Shown in pieces: positions 50,806-59,353 of a DNA stretch of 64,000 nucleotides. The stretch lies in assembly GCF_904066215.1 (NCBI RefSeq), contig NZ_LR880474.1:2914001-2978000 (forward strand), given 5' to 3'. Position numbers and translations under genes: made by a program. Under the pieces are notes generated by a model. The model saw only the letters and a program-made list of their open reading frames with translations. It had not been told where the DNA came from and did not search any database. This stretch comes from Microbacterium sp. Nx66. Its GTDB lineage: Bacteria > Actinomycetota > Actinomycetes > Actinomycetales > Microbacteriaceae. Within the stretch, counting starts at the first letter, position 1. Every line of letters begins with the position of its first letter.

Positions 50806-51852
50806 TCACCAGGCGGCGGCGACCTCGGCGTGGGTGCGGAGGATGCCTCCCGTGGAGCCGGCGGGGGCGCGGCCGATGCCGCACTCCGTGGCGACGCCGA
50901 ACTCCGGGGCGAACGGGACGGCGGCGGCGATCCGGCGGCGCGCACCCTCCGCGCCGTCCTCCCGGTGCACGAGGCCGAGGTAGAGCTCCTCGACCGGGGT
51001 GAGCTCGGCGAGCGGGGCGAAGTAGGCCTCGTCATCGTGGCCGATCGGCACGGGAAGGTGCAGCCAGGTGAGCGGACGGTGGGCCGCGGCGATGACGGCG
51101 TTGGCGTAGTGGACGAGGGCGCCGGCGTCGGTCGGCTCGAAGAAATGCTTCTCCCCCGCGTCGCCGTAACAGAGGTGCACGCCCACCTCGACGTCGTCCG
51201 GGACGGCGTCGACGAGGGCGGCCAGACGCGAGACGAGTCCGTCGAACGGGTCACCGGGCCACCACGCCTCCATGACGGCGCCGTAGCCGGAGGCCCCCTC
51301 GATGATGCCCATCTCGCTCGCGACGTCCCACTGCACGGCGAGGTCCCCGTGCGGGATCGCGGCGAGGGTCTCGTCGAGCTCGCGGAGTATCGCGGCGGTG
51401 TACACGGGCTCGATCGCGGCCCGGTCGTCGCCATGGAAGAAGGAGGAGATGACGGCGAGCGGGGTGGGCAGCGACACCTGGAACCGGGTGCCTGCCGCGA
51501 CCACTCCCTCCTCACGCAGCCGGGCGAAGCGCCCGTACGACTCGATCGCCGCGGAGGCGTACCCGAGCGGAGGCAGTGCGATCGTCGCCGGGTCCACACC
51601 CTCGACGATGCGGAGGCCGCGGGCGTCGATGCCGGCGGGGAACGGGATGGGCTCGTCGCCGATCCGCTCGATGCCGTCCGCCTGGCCGATGACGTCGGGC
51701 TGGAACATGATCCAGTGGAACCGCTTGCCGACCTCGCCGTCCGGGATGCGGCGCAACCGGTCGCCGAGCAGCTCCGCAGCGGTGCGAATCGTGGTTTCGG
51801 CGTCGTCGAAGTTCACACTGCCCACGAGAAGGGCACCCTGGGGCTGCGTCAT
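50806..51852 (-). CDS. MetE/UroD-like barrel protein (methyltransferase family)
   Basis: A 348-residue cytosolic protein. LLVGSVNFDDAETTIRTAAE, LRRIPDGEVGKRFHWIMFQ, FQVSLPTPLAVISSFF, LAVQWDVASEMGII, VEVGVHLCYGDAGEKHF and FGVATECGIGR follow the order of the C-terminal barrel of cobalamin-independent methionine synthase. The VHLCYGD His-x-Cys and the late ECGIGR Cys match its zinc ligands. It is far shorter than MetE (about 750 residues) and lacks the N-terminal half, so it may act on another thiol or methyl donor. Start ATG 51852 begins MTQPQGALLVG. Confidence 0.78.
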   Translation of the reverse strand: MTQPQGALLVGSVNFDDAETTIRTAAELLGDRLRRIPDGEVGKRFHWIMFQPDVIGQADGIERIGDEPIPFPAGIDARGLRIVEGVDPATIALPPLGYASAAIESYGRFARLREEGVVAAGTRFQVSLPTPLAVISSFFHGDDRAAIEPVYTAAILRELDETLAAIPHGDLAVQWDVASEMGIIEGASGYGAVMEAWWPGDPFDGLVSRLAALVDAVPDDVEVGVHLCYGDAGEKHFFEPTDAGALVHYANAVIAAAHRPLTWLHLPVPIGHDDEAYFAPLAELTPVEELYLGLVHREDGAEGARRRIAAAVPFAPEFGVATECGIGRAPAGSTGGILRTHAEVAAAW

Positions 51853-51865
51853 GCCCTCAGAATAT

Positions 51866-51957
51866 CCCTCGCCGACCCATCCCCTTCCGGCCGGGCCACC
51901 CCTCTGCGTGCGGCCGGAAGGGGGTGGGACACACGCAAGGGGGTGGGTCGGCGAGGG
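51866..51957. repeat. 92-base nested inverted repeat
   Basis: Outer arms ccctcgccgaccca (51866-51879) and tgggtcggcgaggg (51944-51957) are perfect complements. Inner arms ccccttccggccg (51881-51893) and cggccggaagggg (51911-51923) are perfect as well. A 20-base bulge (51924-51943) sits on the right side and repeats the gggggtggg motif. The element lies between two divergent genes. Confidence 0.8.
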
Positions 51958-52028
51958 GAGGTCGGGATTAGGATTGCCTAAGAACCCGCCGCCTCCGGGG
52001 GCAGAACGACGGGAAGGATGCAAGCAGC

Positions 52029-52811
52029 ATGGGATTCATCACGTCTGCGGCGCTCGCCGAGACCGGATACGTGGTCCTCGACGACGAGACCACCCCGGTG
52101 GACCCGTCCGAGTGGCGTGACCTCGAGTACGTCGGCTGGCGCTCCTCCGGCATCACCCGCTTCGCACCCCTGACGAGCTACGCCGGCGACATCGACTGCA
52201 ACGGCTTCTGGAACCACACACCCCCGCGCACCGACAAGGACGGCGTCTGGATCCCGGCGCAGGTCGCGATCGCCCCGACCCTGCAGCGCCGTGCCCTGGC
52301 CCCGGGCGCCGGCGTCGGTCGCTGCCGGGTCATCGAGCTCCAGCCCAACGACTACGCCGACGCGATCTACAACCTGCACCAGGACGACAACAACCGCCTC
52401 AATGAGCCGGGCACGGGCTGGGTGGTCCGCGGGTATTACAACCTCACCGACGACACCGACTCGATGCTCATCCTCCGCTCCGACCGGTTCGACCCGGCCA
52501 CCGAGGTCCGGCTGCCGCTGCGCGCCGGTTCGCGGATCATCGTCGACACGCAGCGCTTCTGGCACGCCGTGTGGCACCGCGGCACGGGCCCGCGGTACGC
52601 GCTCATCACCTCCTGGACCAGCGGCCCCGAGCTCGACGCGTACATCGCCGCCCACCACGGCGACCCGCATCCGGCGACGGTCGACCTCGACCCGCGTCTC
52701 ATCGACGAGGCCCAGGTCGAGATGCACCGAAGGATCGAGGAGCGCCGGCGCGCGTTCGAAGCGCAGGGCATCGTGATGGAGCCGCCCGCCGACATGAACC
52801 TCGTCGGCTGA
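52029..52811 (+). CDS. Hypothetical protein with Fe(II)/2-oxoglutarate oxygenase-like motif
   Basis: A 260-residue soluble protein not recognised as a named family. The central part reads AIYNLHQDDNNRLN (His117-x-Asp119), RGYYNLTDDTDSMLILRSDR, GSRIIVDTQRFWHAVWHRG (His179 and His183) and GPRYALITSW (Arg189). Spacing of His-x-Asp, a later His and an Arg ten residues on is the pattern of jelly-roll Fe(II)/2-oxoglutarate oxygenases. The C-terminal 55 residues are helical and charged. The call is inference from motif order; a cupin with another role is possible. Confidence 0.5.
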   Translation: MGFITSAALAETGYVVLDDETTPVDPSEWRDLEYVGWRSSGITRFAPLTSYAGDIDCNGFWNHTPPRTDKDGVWIPAQVAIAPTLQRRALAPGAGVGRCRVIELQPNDYADAIYNLHQDDNNRLNEPGTGWVVRGYYNLTDDTDSMLILRSDRFDPATEVRLPLRAGSRIIVDTQRFWHAVWHRGTGPRYALITSWTSGPELDAYIAAHHGDPHPATVDLDPRLIDEAQVEMHRRIEERRRAFEAQGIVMEPPADMNLVG

Positions 52812-52814
52812 GGC

Positions 52815-54482
52815 TCAGACCGTCCGGCCGCCCTCGATCCGCACGACCCGGTCGACCGTCCCCGCGGGCGGCGCCACGTGCGAGATGAGCAGCACCGACT
52901 GCTCCCCCGTCGCCTGCAGCAGATCGCGCAGCAAAGCGTCCGAGGCCTCGGGGTCGACGCCCGCCGTCGGCTCGTCCAGCACGAGCACCGGGAAGCCGCG
53001 CAGCAGCGCGCGAGCCAGGGCGATCCGCTGTGCCTGACCGCCGGACACCAGCGCACCGCGGTCGCCCACTCGGGCGTCGAGACCCCCACGCTCGCGGACC
53101 CACGCCGCGAGGCCCACACGGTCGAGCACGGCGAGGAGCTCGTCATCGGTGGCGGTATCCCTCGCGAAGAGCAGGTTCTGCCGCACGTCCTCGTCGAACA
53201 GCTGGGGCTGCTGCTCGCACAGACCGACGATGCGCCGCAGTGCCGGTCCGGACAGGGCTGCCGCGTCGAGGTCGCCGATCCGGTACTCGCCGTCCACCCG
53301 GAGGAAGCCGACCAGTGCGGCCGCCAGCGAGCTCTTGCCCGCCCCGCTCGCTCCGGAGACGAGCACCCGCTCCCCGGGTGCGAGGTCGAGGTCCACGCCG
53401 GTCAACGCCGCCGCGCCTCCGGGCCAGTGCGCCGTGGCACCGCGCAGGACGAGGGCGGGCACACCCGCGACCTCGGCATCCTGCCCCGCGTCGGGCCGCA
53501 GCTCCGGCGGCATCCGTTCGGGCAGCACGTCCACGATGCGCTCCGCACTCGCGCGCACGCTCCGCCACGAGGCCGCGGCGATCGGCACGGCGCCGAGCAC
53601 CTCGAACACGACCATCGGCACGAGCACCGCGACCGCGAGCCACGGCGCATCGATCGCCCCCGTGTCGAGGCCCGGAGCCGCCGCGGCGAGCGCCCACACG
53701 GATGCGGCCCCGGCCATCAGCGACACCACTCCGGCCGCGACGGCCTGCGCGAGCGACGCCCGACTGACCACGCGACGCAGCGCGGCGTCCGCGACGCGGA
53801 TCCGCTCCCGCGCCTGCGCCTCCGCACCGAACGCGAGGAGCACGTCGAGACTGCCGAAGTAGTCGACGAGGGCCGCGGACACCTCGGCCCGACGCGCCGA
53901 CACCGCGGCCTCCGCGCGGGAGCCGAAGATCCAGCCGAGCCCGACCGCCGCGAACGCGGCGACGAGGAGGCAGACCGCGAGGGTCAGCGCGGCGGGTGGC
54001 GAGACGAAGGCGAGGAAGCCCACCGCTCCGAGGGCGACGACGCCCGAGACGGCAAGCGGCTGCACGACCCGGAGCGGGAGGTTCTGCAGGTTCTCCACGT
54101 CGTCGACGAGCGCCGCGAGCACCTGCCCACGGTCGGTCGCACCGAGCCCCGCCGGCGAGAGCGGGATGAGGCGGCGCACCATGTCGGAGCGGGTCGTGGC
54201 GAGCTGCCGGAGCGCGGCGTCGTGACCGCTCAGCCGCTCCAGGTACCGCGTGACAGCCCGGGTCACGGCGAAGAACCGCACCCCGACGACCGCGATGGAC
54301 AGCGGCACGAGGGAGTCGACGATCGACGCGCTCACGATCAGCCAGCCGCTCACCGCGAGAAGGCTCACTGCGGCGGCCGCCGACAGCACCCCCCAGATCA
54401 GCCCGGGGAGGAAGCGGCGGAACGGCGGCTGCGCGAGCCGGAGCATGTCCCGGACCCGCTCGCTGCGCGTCGTCTCGGTCAT
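52815..54482 (-). CDS. cydC: Thiol reductant ABC exporter, CydC subunit
   Basis: A 555-residue half-transporter with an N-terminal six-helix membrane domain (residues 20-310) and a C-terminal ATPase. VLVSGASGAGKSSLAAALVG is Walker A, LVSGGQAQRIALARALL is the signature, and FPVLVLDEPTAGVD is Walker B. With CydD it exports cysteine or glutathione, which is needed to assemble cytochrome bd. ATG 54482 overlaps the cydD stop (ATGA). Last gene of cydABDC. Confidence 0.93.
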   Translation of the reverse strand: MTETTRSERVRDMLRLAQPPFRRFLPGLIWGVLSAAAAVSLLAVSGWLIVSASIVDSLVPLSIAVVGVRFFAVTRAVTRYLERLSGHDAALRQLATTRSDMVRRLIPLSPAGLGATDRGQVLAALVDDVENLQNLPLRVVQPLAVSGVVALGAVGFLAFVSPPAALTLAVCLLVAAFAAVGLGWIFGSRAEAAVSARRAEVSAALVDYFGSLDVLLAFGAEAQARERIRVADAALRRVVSRASLAQAVAAGVVSLMAGAASVWALAAAAPGLDTGAIDAPWLAVAVLVPMVVFEVLGAVPIAAASWRSVRASAERIVDVLPERMPPELRPDAGQDAEVAGVPALVLRGATAHWPGGAAALTGVDLDLAPGERVLVSGASGAGKSSLAAALVGFLRVDGEYRIGDLDAAALSGPALRRIVGLCEQQPQLFDEDVRQNLLFARDTATDDELLAVLDRVGLAAWVRERGGLDARVGDRGALVSGGQAQRIALARALLRGFPVLVLDEPTAGVDPEASDALLRDLLQATGEQSVLLISHVAPPAGTVDRVVRIEGGRTV

Positions 54483-56137
54483 GCGCTCACCCCCAGCGCC
54501 ACGATCCGGTCGGCGATGTCCCTGGCCGAGCGGCGGTGCGAGACGAGGAGGATGGTCGCGCCGGCGTCCGCCCGCGCGCGCAGCGACCGCCACAGCCGCT
54601 CCTCGGTGTCGGCGTCGAGGGCGCTGGAGGGCTCATCGAGCGCGAGCATCCGCTCCGGGGCACCGTCGTGGCGATACAGCGCCCTGGCCACCGCGACGCG
54701 CTGCGCCTGCCCTCCCGACAGCCCTGCGCCCTGCACGCCCAGCACGCGGTCGGCCTCGATCCCCTCCGCGCACGCGGCGTCGAGGGCCCGGCGCACGCGG
54801 GCGAGGTCGGGAGCCGCGTCGCCCAGAGCCACGTTCTCCGCGACCGTGCCGCGCATCAGCCCCGGCGTCTGGCCGGCCCAGGCGAGCCATTCCGACGGCG
54901 CGAGCTCGACGACGTCCCGTCCGTCCCAGGTCGCGGTCCCCGTGTAGTCCACCGCTCCGCGGAGGGCGGCGAGCAGACTCGACTTCCCGGAGCCGCTCGG
55001 TCCCTCGATCAGGGTCACCGTCCCCGGCTCCGCGACGAACGACACCGGCGGCAGGTCCCTCACCCGGAGCCCCTCGACCACGAGTCCGTGTGCCACCTGC
55101 ACGACTCCGGCACGGCTGCCGGACGAGTCCACGGGGTTCGGTCGTGCATCCGTGTCCGGATCGTGCCTGCGCACCCCGCCGCGGTCCCGGTCGCGCGCCG
55201 CATCGAGCACATCGAACACGTCTTCCGTGGCCGCGACGCCCTCGGCCGCGGCGTGGAACTGCACGCCGACCTGACGGATGGGGAGGAAGGCCTCCGGGGC
55301 GAGCAGCAGCACGAAGAGCCCGACCTCCAGGCTCAGGTCTCCTGACAGCAGCCGGAAGCCGACCGCGACCGCGATGAGCGCGACCGCGAGCGACGACAGC
55401 AGCTCCATCGCGAACCCCGAGAGGAACGAGAACCGGAGCACCTTCATGGTCTCGCGGCGGTACTCGTCGGCGGTCACCTCGATGCGGTCGGCCGCCCGAC
55501 GGTCCCGGCCGAACAGCCGCAGCGTCGACAGCCCCTGCACCGTATCGGCGAAGCGGGCGGCGAGGTGCTGCAGAGTCTGCCACTGCTTCTTCTGCACCGT
55601 GCGGGTCGCGATGCCGATGAGGATGAGGAACAGCGGGATGAGCGGCAGGGTGATGACGGCGGTGAGCCCGCTCGGCCAGTCCTGCCACCACATGACCGCG
55701 ACGAGCACGGGCGTCGCGATGACGGTGAGGACGAGCTGCGGGATGTACCGCGCGAAGTACGCGTCCAGGGCTTCCAGGCCGTGACCGGCGGTGACGGCGA
55801 TCTGCGTCTGGTTCCGCTGAGCGAGCCACCCCGGCCCGAGTCGCCCGACCGCTGCGACGAGGGCCGCGCGCAGCTGCATCCCGGTGCGGGCCGCGGCCTG
55901 CGTGCCCGCCGCGTCGGAGGCGGCGATGAGCAGCCCCCGCAGCAGCGCCGTCGCCAGCAGCCAGAGCAGGGTCGCGGTGACGTCGCGACCCGCGATGGCG
56001 CCGACCACCGCCTCGGTGAGCAGCCACGCGAAGGCGATCGTCACCGCGGTCTGGAAGACGCCGATCGCGGCCGACGCCAGGAGGAACCCCCGGGCGGCGG
56101 CCGCGTATCGGAGCAGCCTCGGATCGACGGGTTTCAC
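54479..56137 (-). CDS. cydD: Thiol reductant ABC exporter, CydD subunit
   Basis: A 552-residue half-transporter. The membrane domain covers residues 15-310 (AAIGVFQTAVTIAFAWLLTE at the start). The ATPase domain has LIEGPSGSGKSSLLAAL (Walker A), GLSGGQAQRVAVARAL (signature) and MLALDEPSSALDADTE (Walker B). The nucleotide-binding domain is preceded by an unusually long linker with an Arg/Asp-rich stretch (ARDRDRGGVRRHDPDTDARP). GTG 56137 overlaps the cydB stop (GTGA). Confidence 0.93.
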   Translation of the reverse strand: MKPVDPRLLRYAAAARGFLLASAAIGVFQTAVTIAFAWLLTEAVVGAIAGRDVTATLLWLLATALLRGLLIAASDAAGTQAAARTGMQLRAALVAAVGRLGPGWLAQRNQTQIAVTAGHGLEALDAYFARYIPQLVLTVIATPVLVAVMWWQDWPSGLTAVITLPLIPLFLILIGIATRTVQKKQWQTLQHLAARFADTVQGLSTLRLFGRDRRAADRIEVTADEYRRETMKVLRFSFLSGFAMELLSSLAVALIAVAVGFRLLSGDLSLEVGLFVLLLAPEAFLPIRQVGVQFHAAAEGVAATEDVFDVLDAARDRDRGGVRRHDPDTDARPNPVDSSGSRAGVVQVAHGLVVEGLRVRDLPPVSFVAEPGTVTLIEGPSGSGKSSLLAALRGAVDYTGTATWDGRDVVELAPSEWLAWAGQTPGLMRGTVAENVALGDAAPDLARVRRALDAACAEGIEADRVLGVQGAGLSGGQAQRVAVARALYRHDGAPERMLALDEPSSALDADTEERLWRSLRARADAGATILLVSHRRSARDIADRIVALGVSA

Positions 56138-57162
56138 GCGTGCGCCGGAGCCCCCTCGATCGACCGGCGGGTGACGCGCTTGCGGAACACCCAGTAGGTC
56201 CAGGTCTGGTACGCGATGACCAGCGGGAGGGCGATCAGCGCGGTCCAGCTCATGATCTGCAGCGTATACGGAGTGCTGGACGCGTTGGCGATCGTGAGGC
56301 TGAACGCCGGGTCGATCGTCGAGGGCATCACGAACGGGAAGAGGGCGGAGAACAGCATGACGACGGCGAACATGACCGTGAGCATGCCGGCGAAGAACGC
56401 CCACCCGTCGCGGCGGACGAGCGAGAAGCCGACCGCCGCGATCAGGCTGACCGCCGCGAGCGCACCGGCTCCGATGACCAGCCACAGCAGCGGCGCCTCG
56501 CGGCCCATCGCGATCGCGACCGTCCAGACCACCGTCGCGGCTGCGACGAGGATCGTCGGGATGGCGGCCTTCTTCGCGAGCTTCCGGGCATCCTCGTGCA
56601 CCTGGCCGTCCGTCTTCAGCGCGACGAACAGCACGCCGTGCAGGAAGAAGAGCAGCAGGGTCGTGACGCCGACCAGCAGCGCATACGGGTTCAGCAGCGA
56701 GAAGAAGCCGCCGACGTAGATGTGGTTCTCGTCGATCGCGACGCCCTGCACGATGTTGCCGAAAGCGACGCCCCAGAGCAGTGCCGGGACGACCGAGCCG
56801 ATGACGATCATCCGGTCGAAGCCCTGCTTCCACTTCCGGCTCTCCCGCTGGTGGCGGTACTCGAACGAGACGCCGCGGAGGATGAGTGCCAGCAGGATGA
56901 GCAGCAGCGGCAGGTAGAACCCGCTGAACAGGGTGGCGTACCACTCGGGGAACGAGGCGAACAGCGAGGCCCCGGCCACGATGACCCACGTCTCGTTGAG
57001 GTCCCACACGGGACCGATCGTGTTGATGACCTGCCGGCGGGAGACGTCGTCCTTGCCGAGGAACGGCAGCGACATGCCCACACCGAAGTCGAACCCGTCG
57101 AGGACGAAGTAGCCGACGAACAGGAAGGCGACCACCCAGAACCAGATCGTTGCGAGATCCAT
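56134..57162 (-). CDS. cydB: Cytochrome d ubiquinol/menaquinol oxidase subunit II
   Basis: A 342-residue membrane protein with about nine segments. TIWFWVVAFLFVGYFVLDGF and DFGVGMSLPFLGKDD open the protein, and GPVWDLNETWVIVAGASLFA matches the highly conserved GPVWDGNEVWL region of CydB. It forms the bd oxidase with CydA. It starts 14 bases after the cydA stop. Confidence 0.95.
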   Translation of the reverse strand: MDLATIWFWVVAFLFVGYFVLDGFDFGVGMSLPFLGKDDVSRRQVINTIGPVWDLNETWVIVAGASLFASFPEWYATLFSGFYLPLLLILLALILRGVSFEYRHQRESRKWKQGFDRMIVIGSVVPALLWGVAFGNIVQGVAIDENHIYVGGFFSLLNPYALLVGVTTLLLFFLHGVLFVALKTDGQVHEDARKLAKKAAIPTILVAAATVVWTVAIAMGREAPLLWLVIGAGALAAVSLIAAVGFSLVRRDGWAFFAGMLTVMFAVVMLFSALFPFVMPSTIDPAFSLTIANASSTPYTLQIMSWTALIALPLVIAYQTWTYWVFRKRVTRRSIEGAPAHA

Positions 57163-57176
57163 GATGCTCGTTCCTC

Positions 57177-58592
57177 TCAGTACACGACCGACGGCAGCTG
57201 AGCCGTCTCCTCATGGGGCTGTTCGTCGGTGTCCGGCCCCTTCTGGGCGGCCTTGACGATCAGCTTGACCTCGACGACGGCCAGCGCGGCGTAGATCGCG
57301 GTGAAGGCGATCAGCGAGATCAGGACCTCGAGTCCGCTCACCCCCGGCGAGACGCCGTCGCGGGTGGACATCAGACCGAACACGATCCACGGCTGTCGGC
57401 CCATCTCGGTGAACACCCAGCCCATGATGTTGGCGGCGAGCGCGAGCGGGAACGACCAGATCGCGACCTTCCACATCCACGGTGCGACCGGCTTCGTGGC
57501 CTTCTTGCGCGTGACCCAGAGGCCGGCGACGGCGACGAGGGCGGCGGCCATGCCGAGGCCGATCATCCAGCGGAACGACCAGTACGTGATCCACAGGACG
57601 GGGGCGAAGTCGGTGAGGCCGGTGCTCGCGTAGGTCTGGGCGTACTCGGCGTTCAGGTCGTTGATGCCGTGCACGCAGGCGTCGAGCGTGTGGGTCGACA
57701 GCAGCGACAGCAGGTACGGCACCCGGATCGAGAACAGCTCGGAGCTGCCGTCCGGCGTGCCCAGCGTGAAGATGCTGAAGGAGGCGTCGGCGCCGCAGAC
57801 CGTGTTGAACGTCGCCTCGGCTGCGGCCATCTTCATCGGCTGCGCGGCGTACATCGCCAGGCCCAACTGGTCACCGGTGAGCACGACGCCCGCGGTGGAG
57901 AAGATCATCGCCCAGAGGCCGAACTTCAGCGAGACGCGCATGGTGTCGAAGTGCTGCCCGCGGGCCAGGTGCCAGGCGGACACCGAGATCACGACACCGG
58001 CGGCGAACATGAGCGCGCCGAAGATGGTGTGCGGGAACGCGGCGAGGGCGACGGGGTTGGTCAGCAGCGCCCAGAAGTCGGTGAGCTCGGCGCGGTTGGT
58101 CACCTCGTTGTACGTGTAGCCGACCGGGTTCTGCATGAATGCGTTGGCGGCGATGATGAAGTACGCCGACAGGATGCTGCCGATCGAGACGCACCAGATG
58201 GTGGCGAGGTGGATCTTCTGCGGGAGCTTGTCCCAGCCGAAGATCCAGAGGCCGATGAAGGTCGCCTCGAAGAAGAACGCCAGCAGGCCCTCGAAGGCGA
58301 GCGGGGCGCCGAAGACGTCACCGACGAAGCGGGAGTAGTCCGACCAGTTCATCCCGAACTGGAACTCCTGCACGATGCCGGTGACGACCCCCATCGCGAA
58401 GTTGATGAGGAAGATCTTGCCGAAGAAGCGGGTGAGGTGCAGGTACTGGACCTTGGCCGTGCGCACCCACGCCGTCTGGAAGATGGCTGCGACGAGCGCC
58501 ATGCCGATCGTCAGCGGGACGAAGAGGTAGTGGTAGACGGTCGTCAGCCCGAACTGCCATCGGGCCAGGGCGAGCGGATCAAGCCATTCCAT
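57177..58592 (-). CDS. cydA: Cytochrome bd oxidase subunit I
   Basis: A 471-residue membrane protein carrying the three hemes. LARWQFGLTTVYHYLFVPLT contains the heme axial His (His19 region), FGMNWSDYSRFVGDVFGAPL is conserved, and TEMGRQPWIVFGLMSTRDGV is the GRQPW segment with the quinol Q-loop nearby. The Q-loop is short, as in Gram-positive and actinobacterial enzymes. With CydB it reduces oxygen to water at low oxygen tension. Its 5' end overlaps the 3' end of the regulator gene by 14 bases. Confidence 0.96.
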   Translation of the reverse strand: MEWLDPLALARWQFGLTTVYHYLFVPLTIGMALVAAIFQTAWVRTAKVQYLHLTRFFGKIFLINFAMGVVTGIVQEFQFGMNWSDYSRFVGDVFGAPLAFEGLLAFFFEATFIGLWIFGWDKLPQKIHLATIWCVSIGSILSAYFIIAANAFMQNPVGYTYNEVTNRAELTDFWALLTNPVALAAFPHTIFGALMFAAGVVISVSAWHLARGQHFDTMRVSLKFGLWAMIFSTAGVVLTGDQLGLAMYAAQPMKMAAAEATFNTVCGADASFSIFTLGTPDGSSELFSIRVPYLLSLLSTHTLDACVHGINDLNAEYAQTYASTGLTDFAPVLWITYWSFRWMIGLGMAAALVAVAGLWVTRKKATKPVAPWMWKVAIWSFPLALAANIMGWVFTEMGRQPWIVFGLMSTRDGVSPGVSGLEVLISLIAFTAIYAALAVVEVKLIVKAAQKGPDTDEQPHEETAQLPSVVY

Positions 58593-59253
58593 GAGCGACT
58601 CCCGTTCTGTTCGACGCCTGCGCGGCGGTGTCGCGCAGCTGCACGGTGCATTCGGAGGGCAGCGCGGCCTCGCGCACGCACTCGGCTTCGAGCGGACCCC
58701 CCGCTTCTGCCAGGATGCCCTGCATCAGGCCGAGATGCACCTGGCACAGCATCGGGCGGTCCTCCGGCCGGCCGGCCGCGTGCGGGCACGGGCTCAGGTC
58801 GACGGTCAGCCCGCGGTCGTCCACGACCGGCTCGAAACCGCTCTCCTCCAGGTGCTCGACGAGGGCGTCGAGCTGGTAGGTGGCGTCCCTCCCGAGGGCG
58901 CTTCCGGTGCCGGGAAGGACGCTGCGGAGGAGGTCGCCGCGACGGGCGGCGGCCTTGGCCTTGTTCCGCGCGACCGGGCTGGAGGCGTCGGGGGCGCCGG
59001 TGGCGGCACGGTACAGCGTACGAGGACGGCCCCGGGTGGTGCGGTGCTCCACGGTCGGGATCACGTAGCCGCCCTCGATGAGCCGCTGGAGGTGCTCGCG
59101 CACCGTGTTCGGGTGGAGGCCGGTGGCCTCGCACAGGTCGCCGATCGCGAGTTCTCCGGAGGCACCGGAGTGCCCGGCCTCGAAGAGGAGGTGCAGGATG
59201 CGCACCCGGGAGTAGCTGGAGATCGGCCCGCAGACGGACCCGCCGTTGGACAT
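58579..59253 (-). CDS. Winged-helix regulator with four-cysteine tail (probable cyd regulator)
   Basis: A 224-residue regulator. The helix-turn-helix (IGDLCEATGLHPNTVREHLQ, about 38-60) is followed by a wing (VEHRTTRGRPRTLYRAA, about 68-84). The C-terminal half carries Cys156 (PCPH), Cys170 (LCQVH), Cys192 and Cys202, with His158 and His173 nearby. The SufR group of ArsR-like regulators holds an Fe-S cluster on a similar set of cysteines, so redox or oxygen sensing is plausible but inferred. The stop lies inside cydA, so it is translated with cydABDC. A strong ribosome site for cydA is inside this gene's end. Confidence 0.8.
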   Translation of the reverse strand: MSNGGSVCGPISSYSRVRILHLLFEAGHSGASGELAIGDLCEATGLHPNTVREHLQRLIEGGYVIPTVEHRTTRGRPRTLYRAATGAPDASSPVARNKAKAAARRGDLLRSVLPGTGSALGRDATYQLDALVEHLEESGFEPVVDDRGLTVDLSPCPHAAGRPEDRPMLCQVHLGLMQGILAEAGGPLEAECVREAALPSECTVQLRDTAAQASNRTGVAHGMA

Positions 59254-59353
59254 GTCTCAATTATCGGCCGGGACCGGTGGCCGTCGGGGGAACCGGGCCG
59301 TGAATAATCGCCTGGTCGATAGGGATGTCTGATCCCGCCGATAGCCTGGGGGC

